DNA of 64,000 nucleotides from Lithospermum erythrorhizon (lineage: Eukaryota > Streptophyta > Magnoliopsida > Boraginales > Boraginaceae): the NCBI GenBank assembly GCA_019722365.1, contig JADFUC010002111.1:62001-126000 (forward strand), written 5' to 3'. Shown piece after piece: positions 34,201 through 47,070 of this stretch. The translations under genes and the position numbers were made by a program. A model generated the notes under the pieces. It did not search any database. It had not been told where the DNA came from and saw only the letters and a list, made by a program, of their open reading frames with translations. Numbering within the stretch: position 1 is the first letter of the stretch; every line of letters begins with the position of its first letter.

Positions 34201-34625
34201 TTGGGGTAGCCGTACGCTCTTCCCGAGGAGGTAATGCACTGTCATCATTTTTGGTGCTAGAAAATTTGCGGAGATAAATGAGCAGGACTACTGAGACGCC
34301 CGATCGGCAAGTTACTGCAATGACACATTAAAGTCGAGTCACATGCTATATGTTGAAGGTTCTCAGCGGCATTAAGCGTGTCTGCTTCTATTATGACATT
34401 GCCTTGAGCTCTTGACATTGCCGAAATACAGCTGATATGTTAGTCTCGAGACAGCGAAGTCATTGAGGGCGTCCACGGCCAATGCGTGTATTTAGCAATT
34501 TGTCTTGTTGACTCGCTTCTCGCATGGTAACCTTTGGTACATGGAGAAGTTACTAACAAAACTCTTGGAAAAATCTCGGTTGTCATTGACAAAGGTATTT
34601 GATTGTCAGCAGGTACTGGTATAAT

Positions 34626-35640
34626 AAGAAGAAGAATTTTTATTATTTATGATAGAGATTGCAAAATAAAATCATGATAGGGGAAAACTCCTTGGTGTAC
34701 GAGGTTTTATCGAATCGAAGGATCATTATCAAACTATGAGTCCACTAGCGTTCAGCGATTTACGAGATGTCTCGTACAACTTGACTTGATTTGGTCTTGA
34801 TACGAGCTGGTATGAGCTCGACTTGAGCTGATTTGACTTGGATTTGATTTGGATAGATTGCTCTATGATGAAATTTGGATATGTGTCTGGTCTTGATGGA
34901 CTTGGATAGTCTAGACTTGGATATGGTCGAGGCAGGAGCCTTAGCGGCATATTCCGTGTTGGATGTATGGACTTGATCTTGGACTTGATCTCGGTCTATT
35001 TCGAGACTTGATGGACTTTTCTGAGTGTGCGGTGTGGGATTTGGCCTTTGAGTCTGTGGTGGGACCACTTCTGGTAGGATTTGAGGATATAATGAAATTA
35101 GGATGGTAGCTATATAAACTCTTTAACTTACGGGTGGGACTTTGTAACTTAAGAGGCTACTTTTCTTTGGTAGGACTTAGTGGTGCTTTCATGGATTTGA
35201 TTTAAGCTTTGAAGTGACATCGGCTTACAGGCATATGCTATAGTGGCCTTAGCGACTTATTGATAAAAGTAATGAAGGAGGGACATGATTTAAGCTTTGA
35301 AATTTGTGTTGCTTCTACATATGCTTCTGATGGCCTTAGCGGCTTGTTGTTGTAGTGATGATCGGTATGAAGGTGAATGGATTTCCCAGCTTTGTTGATG
35401 ATCTTGATCAATCGGACAAGAGCCTTATCGGCTGTTTCCTACACGAAATCGGCTATAGAGGCACACGTTTAATTGTATTCTATATCTGAAACTTGATGAA
35501 TCAAACCTAAGATAATTTCAGGTGTTCATGAAAGATTTATGAATAATGTCGGGGGTTGTTTAAGCTTATTCATGAATACCGAGCATTCTTGAGAAATACA
35601 TGTCGATTCTCGTGATTTTGCTTCAAACTTGAAGGTACGT
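34626..35640 (-). repeat. 5' LTR of the Tat element, truncated
   Basis: Aligns with the ends of the other two Tat LTRs (about 22,050-22,950 and 42,780-43,730). It includes AATTTTTATTATTTATGATAG, GGGAAAACTCC, the GAGCTCGACTTGAGCT repeat patch and TGATGATCTTGATCAATCG. It stops near 35,640, where chromovirus LTR sequence begins, so its start is lost. Confidence 0.65.
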
Positions 35641-35649
35641 TAAATTGCA

Positions 35650-35853
35650 AGATTTAAATGTGGTCAAGCCCAGAGATACCCGTTCAAACAATTAGTTAAG
35701 AAATATACTCAGTTAGAAGAAAAAGTATTATTATAGTAATACGATGTTGCATTGGATAGGATTTGAGTAAGCACCGAGCGCGTGGAATAGGCTAGTTGAC
35801 TTGGTGCTTTTGCTTGAGGTGAGTACAATATCACGTTGGTAACTTTTCCATAG

Positions 35854-35884
<31 letters not shown>

Positions 35885-37140
35885 GTTTATATATTTGGTA
35901 TGTATTGACATGTGGTTATATTAGAATGTATATTGAGCTACTGAGATTGATGTTATGATATTGTTGTAGTTGTTTGTGATTATATTATGAGTGTTGTGTG
36001 TGATCTGTGTTGCGTGTGGTTGTGTATTGTTGTCGTTGGTATGTGTTTTCTTTTGCAGGTTGAGTGGGTGGAATGAGATTACGATATGCATATTGATGGG
36101 TTGCCCCGATGTTCGGGAGGATGGTATGCATATCGGTGGGTTGCCGTCGGAGGATTATAGTATGCATATTGATGGGTTGTCCCGGTGATCGGAAGAGTGT
36201 ATGCATATTGATGGGTTTCTTCGGTCGTGAGGTTATGAGATATGTATATTGGTGGATGATGTGACCTGCATATTTGATGGGTTGCCCCGGGATGATGTTA
36301 TATTATATATAATGGTGGGATGCCTCGGGATGATGGATATGCCGGTGGAGGATGGATATGCGGATGGAGGATGGACATGCAGATGGAGGTTTGGATGTTA
36401 TGTATTTTGTTGGACTTACTTTTGTTGGTTATGTTGTTTTACTTGAATGAACATTTAATTATGCGTTGTTGATGTTTTATGAATATATGTATGGAGTATA
36501 TATATATGTTTGATCGTGAGATGTTTGAATATGAGGCCATTAAGTAGCAAAAGTATGAATAGTTGTTACCTTATTTACTCATATTATTGAATTATGCATA
36601 TGCTCTTATATATAAATGTGATTATATATGTTTTTGAATACCATTACATTAGTATTTGTATTCACTAAACCATGAGTTACCCTCTTTTCTCTATGGCCGG
36701 GCATTTATGTCTAGGTTTTTAGGAGTTGTTTGTTGAGGTTGCAAAGGAGCTGCGTTGACAAGTTGCTGATTAAGATCGTAGGTGAGACGGTGGTGGCTAG
36801 GAAGTCCTCAATAGTCCTTCATCTATTGATTTTTCTTTTGTCGTGTCTTCAAAACTTATGTTGTCTTTTGAGGAGTCATGTTAGACCATATTATTACCAT
36901 GATGTATTTTGGAGATTATGTCGTTATGATGTTTGGTTGTATTACTAAAACCTTGATGTATGATTGTTTGGATGATCGTTTTAGTGGTGTTGTTGGTTCA
37001 CCGCGATGGACAAAGTATTTTATTAGTAATATCAAATGAAGTCTTTTATGTTGATGACCATTGATTGGTGACTCGGTGTTCGGAGTTGATGGCGATCCCA
37101 ACCTCGGGGCGGCCGACACAGGCCCGGTCGTCTGTATGAT
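35650..37140 (+). mobile_element. Chromovirus LTR fragment (3' part)
   Basis: Shares the LTR landmarks of 26,657-29,140: CTTGAGGTGAGTAC, TATTATGTTTATATATTTGG, TTGTTGGTTCACCGCGATGG, GATTGGTGACTCGG and the end CGGCCGACACAGGCCCGGTCG. The first part of the LTR is missing. A tandem array of about 45-bp units (ATGCATATTGATGGGTTGCC) lies at about 36,085-36,330, where the sister LTR has a different array. Confidence 0.6.
36085..36330 (+). repeat. Minisatellite of about 45-bp units in chromovirus LTR
   Basis: Around five units beginning GTATGCATATTGATGGGTTG and including CCCCGATGTTCGGGAGGAT variants. Short open frames through it are products of the repeat and are not genes. Confidence 0.7.
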
Positions 37141-39440
37141 AGACATCCACTTTGGTGTGTTTGGTTATCCTCTCTAGTTGTTAGGGTTTGTACGATTGTT
37201 ATGTTATCTCAATGATATTAATCTCTTCTATCTAGTATATATAAGTTTTAATATAAGGGTTTTCTAATTGGATAAAAAAGTCTATTTTCTTCATGGATAA
37301 GACTAGAGCAACTAATTTATCAATTAAACCGACTAATCCAATAAATTACTCTATGTGTGCGACCTTTTTTGATATAAAGGTCGTCATATGATAAATAATT
37401 GTGACCAAATATCACTATCTTAAGAGGACTTTAATAAGTCATTATAATCCTAATAATATTGTGGGGGTAACTAGTCAATTTCTTTGTCTTTTAATTTTTA
37501 GTCAAGACCTATGGTAGTTATTTTATAATAATTATAAAGAACATAGGATAAATTTATGTACTCATTGAATATTCCTATATATGATTATTAGTGATAGGAA
37601 TTTAGACCAAAATCTCCTTCGGAGTTTCAAGTAATTAACGATAAATAGGAACTAAAGTGCGGAAATAAAAAAATACAACAATTTTTACATTAAATTGAAT
37701 GTCGCCTTATTATCGAAGAAATCTTTTCAGAATACTCAATGTATTTACCTCGTTGGACTTTTCTCACATTTAAACTTTCACGAAAGTATTCTATCTTTCC
37801 TTGAGAAGGCCTTCACTTTATCATCCAGCGTAAGCATTGGCTCCCGTGCAGTGGTCATTAATGAATTTTCTCTTGATGCTTAGTTTTTGTCCACAACAGT
37901 CAATTCATTAACTTTCAATGTTGTCGAGAACATCTCTTGATTGAAATCCTTAGGAGGGTGGGAGTATTGTTGTTGCGAGTCGGGTCGTTCGGGACTCATC
38001 CCGGTAACTAGGCTTGATTACCCGCTAGAAGTATAATCGGTGCGATTAGTAACTAGGACTCGAGGTGAGCAGGATATACCGAGGACCGGACCGGTAACTC
38101 GATTTATTTTTGAAAATCAAATGTTATTATTTATTTGGACAAATGGAACCGGAGATCACTCATGTTTGTTAAAAAACCTCATTGGATCACTCTGGTTAAA
38201 CTTAGGCAATTTTCAATAATTGATGTTCATTGTAATAGTCAAAGTTGCTTACCCGATGTATATAACGAGTTAGATTAAGTTTTTTTCGGGTTTTAACAAG
38301 GGGTATTTTTGTTAGATAATAAATAATAAGAAAAAAAATCAACATCCTTACCCCATCATCTTCAAAAACCACCCGCTGAGCCCTTTAAGCTATCATCGAT
38401 GCAACGCCCGCCCTTTCCTTTCTAAGCGATTCGGAAAATTGCCTGTCCCGATTGCGTCGTTGTTAACCCTTTATGTCTTTGATAGATTACAGAGATCATC
38501 GTCTCTTTCAAATCAGCACCATTGTTCTTCTTGTCTTTGTTGGGTCCTAAGAATACATCGTCCTCTTCATGTCCTGGTATTCTCGTAAGTTGCTAGAAAA
38601 ATACCTAAAAATGTTCGATATAAATGTATCGGTCTTTACCTTTATAATCTCATTCAGCTTTTACAAGATCTTGATTGCGCTAACTTTCAGTCGCTTTTGT
38701 TGATGTTTGACTACAAATCACTTTTCACGGGCCGACCGCTGAGTATCGAAAATTAAATTGAACACTTCTGAGCTATATGAGCACCACAATGAATCCAAAC
38801 ATGGCGTTCGGACAAGGGAATATCCTTCAACATAGGTAGAATTTCAACAACCCTAGTATTTGGAGAAATAGGTAAAGCCCTTGATTGAGATGTGCCATTA
38901 CTAGTACTAGATGCATGATTAACAAGTGTATTATTAGGAGCATTATGTCTCAATGGTATTGGCAGCTTTCAATGACAACTACTGCTTAGAGGCTTTTATT
39001 TATTTTATAATCTTATTCAACATATTTTGCAAAAAAAAATACAACCTTTACATCAAATAATGATCTTGACAATAAAAGGTAGAAGAGGAACAATATATGC
39101 AATTGATTGGTAATTTAGTCTTCTGAATTGGTTTGGAGGTGGGTGGTGGTGTTGTGTAGGGTGATGGTTTGAGGTGTGGGTGGGGTGAGGTGGTTTGGAC
39201 AGATGATGGGGAGGAGTATTGATTTATTGTTTGTTTTATTTTATTATTTATGAATTGAGAAAAACACCCCTGATTAAAACCCAAAAAACTCAATCTAATG
39301 CCTTAAATACACAGGTGACTAACTTTGACTTGTCTGATAGGCTTAGGTGATGAAAAGTGCAAAGTTGAAGGGGGAGGCGTCCGAATGGGATATTTTGTTA
39401 ACAAATGTGGGTAATCTCTGGTGTCATTTGCCCTATTTAT
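37141..39440. other. Unassigned DNA, no firm gene
   Basis: AT-rich sequence with a GC-richer patch at 37,960-38,120 (repeated CGGTAACT). Minus-strand reading at about 37,700-37,950 gives protein-like but unrecognised text (HPPKDFNQEMFSTTLKVNEL). A GGTGGTG-rich microsatellite-like stretch is at about 39,135-39,210. A small frame at 38,753-38,953 is listed separately. Confidence 0.35.
38753..38953 (-). pseudogene. Unidentified small open frame, maybe a transposon or Myb/SANT-like gene tail
   Basis: 66 codons, starting at an ATG and ending with TAA. The second half (SPNTRVVEILPMLKDIPLSE then RHVWIHCGAHIA) looks like real, ordered protein with a helix-forming end. This type of ending occurs in plant Myb/SANT-like proteins linked to Harbinger transposons, but I cannot match it firmly. 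No promoter or neighbouring exon was found. Confidence 0.25.
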
Positions 39441-39899
39441 TGATATTACATAAAGTCGATTCGAGTATCGAGTCGATCCGGATATCTTGTTTCCCTATTT
39501 TGAGCAAGTTTCGGGCCTAAGTTCGGACCCCAATTTGATTCGAGCCTGTTTCAGATAGGCTCGGTTTAAAATCAGGTATGTCGGGTATAGGCGCAGCCAT
39601 GGCCATTTCAGTCGATAACGACTACGGATTGGGATACCTCTGCATCCCATGTTAACCTGGATAATCACAGGCGGCCTGAGCCGGTTGCGGCCTTACGAGT
39701 TCATGTCTGCTTTGACCTGGCGCTGACCCGTGCTCTCATTACCTTCTAGAACTAATCACCAAAAAAAATCTCAATTTTTTTCAAATGGTGTACCTTTCTG
39801 ACCTTCAATACAACTCTATTTGAAGGAGCTTCCTAAGTGTGTGAAATAAACCATTACGCCTAAGCGATTAAATTATATTTTTATGATATATCAATAATC
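39441..39899. other. GC-richer unassigned repeat-like stretch
   Basis: Contains GTATCGAGTCGATCCGG and a stretch of alternating GC-rich words (CGGCCTGAGCCGGTTGCGG). It was checked against 5S rRNA and tRNA patterns without a match. No coding sequence is seen. Confidence 0.3.
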
Positions 39900-41245
39900 G
39901 GGTAATTTTGTTGGACTAGGATCCTTATCGGGGTTGTTGGAGTATATTTGATCTTTATTTGGGATGTAATAGATATAAGAAGAGGTTATTAATCGGAAGG
40001 TAAATTATGTATATAATTGCTTTGGATAGGAGTTGAGCCAGGACTAGCATGGGGACTACAGAGATATTTTAGTTGCTTTGGCTCGGTGAGTACAAATCTC
40101 AAATTATAGAACCTTTCATATATATTATGGTTATATATTTGGCATGTGTTTATGTGGTTATATTGGAATGTATATTGAGTTATTGAGATTATTATTTATG
40201 AGATTGTTAGTTTTTATGATTATACTACGATTGTTGGTATGTGATTGTGTTGCGTGTGGCTTCATGTAATTATTTGTGGTTGGTGTGTATTCTTTAGGTT
40301 GGTTGGGTGAAATGGGTATATATACATTGGGGGTAGCCTCGGCCGTGAGTTTTGGTGTGATATGCATATTAAGGGGGTAGCCAGAGATGATTCGGGAGTT
40401 CGGTGTGATATGCATATTGAGGGGTAGCCTCGATCGGGAGGATGTGATGTATATATATACGTATGTTGGGAGATGTGTGTATTGGTGGATGTGTGGTTGG
40501 TGGATGGATGTGCGGATGGAGGTTTTGATGTTATACATTTTGTTGGACTAACCATTATTATTTGTGTTGTTTTATTTGAATAAAATTTGATTATGCGTTG
40601 TTGATGGTTATGAATATATGTGTGGAGTGTTTCATTGATCTAGTAGTAATATTAAATAAGGATTCTTATGAAATTTGAGAGTAGTGGATCATTGAGTAGT
40701 CTTATTAACGTTCATACATATGCTCTTATATATAAGTATGATTATATGTGGTTGGATACCGCTCGTGCTATTTGTATTAGCTTTAAGCTTATGAACTTAC
40801 TCTATTTTACTCTATGGGTGTGCATTTTATGCCTTGGTTTCTAGGAGTGATCGTGATGTTGTTGCGTTGGCAGTTCGCGAATAAGATTGTAGATGAGGTG
40901 GTGGTGGCGTAGGAAGTCCTCGCTTGATCGTTCTCCCCATCTTTTCCTCTTGTTATGTTTCTAGAAGTTTTATGTTGTATATTGAAATTAGGTGTGTGAC
41001 CATAGTACTATTATGATGTATTGTGAGACTATGTTGTGTTTTGTTGGTTTTATTATTCGGGTTGATGCTTGTTTAGTGTTGATTATGTGTTTTTAAGGAT
41101 GTGTTGTTCGTTCACAATGATCAGACTAAAAGAGTATTTTTATTTATTAATCTCAAAATGGAGTCATTTTGTTGTTATCCATCGATTGGTGACTCACAGT
41201 ATGCAGGTTGTTGATGATCTTAACCTCGAGGCGGCCCGACACAGG
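39900..41245 (+). mobile_element. Chromovirus LTR fragment (3' part)
   Basis: Aligns with 26,657-29,140 from about TAGGAGTTGAGCCAGG (40,030) to the end GGCGGCCCGACACAGG (about 41,232-41,247). It shares CCTTTCATATATATTATGG, GTTCGTTCACAATGA and CCATCGATTGGTGACTC. It has its own array of about 55-bp units with GTGTGATATGCATATT at 40,320-40,445. The start of the LTR is missing. Confidence 0.6.
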
Positions 41246-41247
41246 GT

Positions 41248-42774
41248 AGATAGATTCTGATGTCTCGAGTACACCGAAACATAGGATTCGCCCAGCGATA
41301 GTTTTGCCACTCTATGAGAAACTCTCATGTCGAATCTTATATGTGCAACGATTAACTGCGTCGGGGGCTCCGTCGGGATAGTCGCGCCCATTGGAGGTCT
41401 GGAAACACCATAATATTAACCGTGAGAGAATAATCGGGGCGCCCGATGCGGACTAGCACTCGTCCCCGGATCCCAGTGGTCCCTCTTGTTGATCCACAAA
41501 TTTGTAACTGTACTCAATGATTACTCTCTCCGTGCACTTCGTTAACAATGTTTTTAATATTTAGAAATGAGAAATTTGACAAAATAACATGGTCAACTCA
41601 AGTATAGGAAGAAATAACACTCTAGTTTTTTAATTTGCCTGAATAAGACCCCCTATAAAATGTCTAAATTACCCCCCATAAAAAACCCAATAATCCTTTT
41701 TCATTTTATTTGATTAAACTTGTCTACGTTAAATGCGCGACCACTTGCCCGTCCAGCCCATTGCCTCCTGCCACAGAGATTTGTTCGCCGTGATTTGGGG
41801 TGAGGGGAGGAGGTGCATATCTTGAGTTAGGAGGGATGGTGGGGGGAGGGGGTGTTTCGGGGGTTCAGGCTATGGTGGTGGGTGGTGGTTTGAAGAAAGA
41901 GAAGAAAAAATGGAGTAGAAGAAGAAAGGGAAATTGGGGTACTTTAGTCATTTTGTAGGGGTATTATTTAATGAATTAAAAAACTTTTATGTTGTTTTTC
42001 ACTAAGTTTCAATAACTTATGTTATTTAATCAAATTTTACTTTAGAAATTCATAAACTAGTTTCTAGTTTGACTAATTTTGAGAGGCAAAAATGAATGGA
42101 AAAAGGGGAATAATTTTGTAGATAGTAGAAGTCAATAACAATAAGGGAATGTTCAGTGACGGAATCAAAAAGTTCATATATAAAAGGATGAATGAACTTA
42201 TATTATATAAATAAAGAAAAATATAATAATTTAAATTGGACAAACAACTAAATTTTTAAATAAATAAATAATAAAATTTTATTTTTTAATAACAATAAAT
42301 TAATTTTAAAAAGTTTAGAAAAAACGACTGCTCCCCTAATAATCGCTACTCGCTAGTTCTTCCTCCCTCTGTCTATAATCTATACTCTATAGTACTATAA
42401 GTTGACTAATCTCAGGTGCATGTTTTGGAGAAAGGGGAGTAAAAATGGAAATCAGAAATATAGTATTAACACTTGTTGGATAATGCATATACTTTATGTA
42501 GTAGCTAGCGTCATCATAAACCTAGTGTTTCATTAAATTTATTACTATCAGAATCTATGCCTGTTGTCTTATTGTCGCAGTGGTCTGCTCTGTGGTTTTT
42601 GTAATGAATCCTCGTTTTTCGTGATTTTTGCAGGGAGAAAGGAGGGCCATGCATGGGTCATGAGAAAGATGGGATATACGACTAATACGAGCAATGATCT
42701 TTTCTTAGGTTGAATTATTGATATGTGTGGCCTCCGCTTTGAGCAATAGAATAAAAACATCTTGATAAACATTG
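41248..42774. other. Unassigned AT-rich DNA with G-rich patch
   Basis: No gene is seen. A G-rich patch at 41,815-41,895 (GGTGGGGGGAGGGGG and GGTGGTGGG) lies between AT-rich stretches. TTCCTCCCTCTGTCTATAATC at about 42,359 resembles one end of a Stowaway MITE without a visible partner. Confidence 0.4.
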
Positions 42775-45700
42775 TGTAATGCAAAGAATGAATTTTTATT
42801 ATTTACTTAAATGGTATAAAATAAAATTTATTATAGGAAAAAAATTTTCGATTAATACGGGTTTATCGAATCGAGGATTAATTTATGCAAATTATGAATT
42901 CACCAGCGTCTGTGACGATTTGTGGATGTAAAGGCAGCGGCTTGACTTGATCTTGATAGGAGTTTGGTATGAGCTCGTCTTGATTTGAGCTCGACTTGTG
43001 CTTGACTTGACTTGGATTTGATTTGGATAGATGCTTTCTTTCCCATTACGAGCGTATAATGTGGTCTTTGGGGCCAGTGCGAGGCAGACATGGTCGGCGG
43101 GGGGCGCTAATAGCGTATTCTGTGTTGGTGTATGAACGTCTTGGGTGCTTGGAGGCTTGCGTCTCGGGTTTATGTCGAGTGGATGGACTTGCGTAAGTAT
43201 GCAGCGAGTGTAGGGATGTACCGCTACGGTGGAACTTAATGGCTTGATATACTCTTTGTCTTTGATGGGATTTGACTCCGAGCTCGTGAGGCGTATGGAG
43301 TGATATGACAGAATTGTTGAAGCAATGTCACGCTTACTTTACTTATCTTACAACGGTCTTAGCACGACTTGTTGTAGGGTGGAAGCTCGGCAGATTTGAT
43401 TTAAGGTGTGAGCGATATGCGCTTAGGCTTTGTACTCTGTGGCGTACTTGAACTGTTCTTTGTAGTGATGATCGATATGAAGGTGGATTGTCCCGACCTT
43501 GTTGATGATCTTGATCACTCAAATCGGGGCTTTAGCGGTGTGTTTCTGCACGGAATCGACTAGGGGTGAGCACGTTCAATGTATTCCTATATCTGGAACT
43601 TGATTGATCAAACACTGAGATTTATTAAGAGTATTCATGCAAGATTTATGAATAATGGGGGTTATTTAGATTATTCTTGAATATTCGAAGCATTCTTGAA
43701 ATCAATGTCGATTCTCATCAGATTTGCTTAGCACAAAAAAATTCTTTGCGTTTATGCGGTAATGTTATTCTAGATGCTATTTTAATTTATCACGGATGTG
43801 TTTTCAGATTCTTAGTTCTAGATTTAGCAAGAGAATTTGAAGTCGTCCTCTCTATTTTCTCAGATGTTTTCAGGTATGAATGTTGTTGTTATTTTCGAAA
43901 TTTATGGGGTATTTATAGGCTTCTGGGCTTTGAATACTTGCTTCTTATTGGTTGGTTGGGCGCCTATTTTGAGTAAAAAGAAGGTTTCAGATTCTTCTTC
44001 TAGATCAAACACATAATGACTTCGGAACCTTTGGAACCTTTGCTTTAAGAAAATCGATCAATTAATGCTTTTATCTGGCAACAACCCGTAACTTTTAGGT
44101 GTTTATTTTGAATCCCGGAACTTTTCGAACTTCAATTTCGAATACATGTGGAATTTTAATGTGGCCAAAATTAGGAATTTTTAATACCTCGAACCTAAAT
44201 TTAATGTCCATATTAGACTTATTTTTCTCGGGAAAACTCTTTGTTAAATGCGAGGGTTTTACGTTAAATTACAGGGTTGATCGGAACCCCCGGCTTGGCG
44301 TGGAATTTATTTAATGGCTCGATTTAATTAATTTGATTCGTCGTCTTAATCATTTTAATTATTTTTAATAAACTTCATTGTCTGGTGCCCCCCCTCGGGC
44401 AAGATGCATCGTAGTAAGTGTACGGATTCGGCACAGAAACGATGTTCATTTTAGAACATGAATGTTGTACATGTTATTATTTAAAGGTTTTCTTAGCATG
44501 TATTTAACCAGCATATAACTTCGCATCCGGTCTGCTTGTTTGACTTATTGGATGGCTTGATTGTGCGTTGGACCTTGCTTTTGATAGAAAATTTAGTATC
44601 CGTAGTTGCTTCCCTCTTCCGGAGGTCAGTATGTGATTAACCATGTTTGAGCTCTTTGCGGTTGCGTTTTAAGGTTAACTGCGAACCTCGGTCATCATTG
44701 ATCTCATTTGAGGAGTTTGAAGGATGATAACCTATTTATAGAGACTTACTGTGATACCTTTGATCACAACCCCTAGTCAACTCCTTACTTATAGGAATGT
44801 TGACTCATTTTAGGATTCATTGTGACGTATTGTGTATTTCACGATCCTTAATTAAGCCTTCGGTCTAAAACTTGACTTAATGAAGACTTAACTATGTGGG
44901 ATTTAATGCCAATTTGTGTTGGGATTCCATTTAATTCTTAATTTATTAGAGAGTTATATTACTCGGGTTTAATGTTAACAAGATATATTACATGTTAAGA
45001 CCCGTCTAGTTCCCCATTTATTAGTGAATTAAATAATTTTGGGTTTAATGTTAATATGATTTATTACATATTAAGACCCATTTAATTCTTGATCCGTAGA
45101 GGATGTAATAGAAATTAATATATTTGGGGTTTAGTATTGACATGGATTATTACATGTCAGACCTATTAATTCTATAATTTTTTGAAATTGCATTTTACAG
45201 AAAATGTAGTACTCTAGATTGGTTTATATTGATCGAATCCTTTGAATTTAATGGAATGGAAATATTTGTAATTTTGACATGAATTTATTACATCATTGGA
45301 TAATTTTAAGATAATTAACCTTAATCCTATGGATTTTAAATTATCGACTTTATTTATCGTTTTGAAATTTTGGACCAATTTTGGGTCCATTTTTTTTAAT
45401 CGTCAAATATTCGGGATGAATTTTTTTCATATGAAAAATTTAATCATCTCTACCACCCATGTGTATGGGAATTTTTAAACAAGGCCTATGTTAGGCTAAT
45501 TCATTTTATTTTGTCTTGCAACATAAGGGCTCACTTACTCAACAAGATAAAGATAGTGGGCTTTTAGGGCAATTGACCCATGAGGTGTTTATATAAGCAT
45601 GAGGGAAGGAAGAGAAGCATTATTATTTCTCGCTCCCACACACAAACACTAGCAGTACCGAGGTAAGTGGGAGCTTTTCCCCTTTTTTATTTTCTTTCTT

Positions 45701-47070
45701 GCTTCTTGCATCATCATGTGATTATATATATCAACATTAGTGCTTGTTTTTGTTTTATGATTTTAAGCTTTCAGAGGATGGGTAGAGGTATAAAGTTTAC
45801 GCCTTTTTTGAAGACATACTTGAGGTACATAAATCACAATACTTTATTCATATGCACTTTTATTTTATGCATTTGATGAACTCTAGCATATTGTTTCATG
45901 ATTATTTGGCGGTCCTTTGACTTAGGTATATGTTTTTAGGCATAAAAAGTAAAACTTTATAAGTTTTAATGATATACATGTAGCATGGTCTTCATAGACA
46001 ATTATAATCAAGATTGAATTTTTTGTGATTTGTACGTACTTTATGTTTGCACGTGTTTATTTATGCTTATTTAGATGCCTTGAATATTCTCTTGAAGTTT
46101 AAATCATGTTTCAAATAGTATAACTATTTTTCGAATTTCATTGATTTAGGTTAAATTAAATTTCACAGCCTCGAGCCCCTTATAAACGTTCTGAGTCCAT
46201 TTGGGATAAGTCTCATATCATTAGAAAGCTAATGAAAATACGGTTCTTTTGATATATGGATGGCCTCCTAACTCGCTCTAGAACTCGAGTTATGGGCTTT
46301 CAAAGTTGTTGTTGGAATATGATGGACCTGAGCATATAACATGAACCTTTATGACTTTGATGCATCCCTTCCTTTATGCTTTTTGATCGAGGCGAGTAAG
46401 GGCTTGATCCACTTTATTTGTTTTCTCTTTGCTTTTGTGGTTCATTTAGTGAGGAGTGAGTTAGTGAAGATAGTTCTTTTATACCGTTTCTATGCTTGGG
46501 TTTTTTTTGCCTTAATTAAATGGTGGATAGATTAGTAATATATATAAGGATTATTTGAAGTGCAGTGACCTTGAGTACTGATGGTATGTAATTAGTTAAG
46601 AGGACGTTCTTTTACTTTCTATTGACCACTTACTCTTGGAATCGCTTTATTTTTATTTTTCAGTCCCTGTTTTAGCACATTCCTTGGTTTGCGGGACGTT
46701 AGCAAGCAACTACTTGTTATCCAACCCTCTTCATTGGAATTGACTTTGACTCTATGCCATTTCTTGCTTTTGATTTGATAGTATGAGTGATTTACGAGTT
46801 GGGGATGATAGTTCTTCTCCTCCTCATTGCTCTGCTATATGACATTGTTGATGTTTACTTGTTGAAGAGAGGGTGAGCACCCCTTTTGGACTATGTAGTC
46901 TGAGGCTGAGTCTTTCGTCCTTCTTTGAAACTTATAGTATCATATCCACACAATAGCTTTCTTTATGTCTTGATTGGATTTGCTTTTTATGATTTGATTT
47001 ATTTTGCCTTCAAGCTTTGATATTGGATTTGATGCTTATTATTATTTGGCCTTTGCTTCCTCTTGATTAG
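42775..47070 (-). mobile_element. Second Tat LTR, about 4.3 kb, apparently solo
   Basis: Ends GCATTACA on the minus strand at 42,775 and aligns with 22,045-25,397 along its length. Shared landmarks include TTATGTCTTGATT...TTTGCTTTTTATG, GGTGAGCACCCCTTTTGGAC, TATTGACCACTTACTCTT, AACTCGAGTTATGG and TTATTACATGTTAAGACCC. It contains the about 1.25 kb missing from the other copy. A TATA box (CTATAAATAGG) on the minus strand at about 44,730-44,740 agrees with minus orientation. No element body was recognised beyond 47,070. Confidence 0.65.
44730..44740 (-). promoter_or_regulatory. TATA box of the Tat LTR
   Basis: TCTCTATAAATAGG on the minus strand is a near-perfect plant TATA box in the middle of the LTR and supports the minus orientation. 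Confidence 0.5.

Larger units (their letters stand above)
22045..35640 (-). mobile_element. Ty3/gypsy element of the Tat (Ogre/Retand) type, decayed and nested
   Basis: Reading from high to low coordinates: partial 5' LTR (34,626-35,640), gag, protease, RT, RNase H, a second (archaeal-type) RNase H, integrase and 3' LTR (22,045-25,397). The second RNase H after the first, and LTRs over 4 kb when whole, are hallmarks of the Tat group. All coding parts carry frameshifts and stops. The integrase is split by a chromovirus LTR (26,657-29,140). A further repeat lies at about 29,370-29,800. The 5' LTR is cut off where another chromovirus LTR fragment begins. It is not functional. Confidence 0.75.

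Noticed and set aside
39590..39730. Compact GC-rich stretch suspected as 5S rRNA or tRNA-derived SINE
   Set aside because: It does not match 5S rRNA, and no clear A and B box pair at proper spacing was seen.
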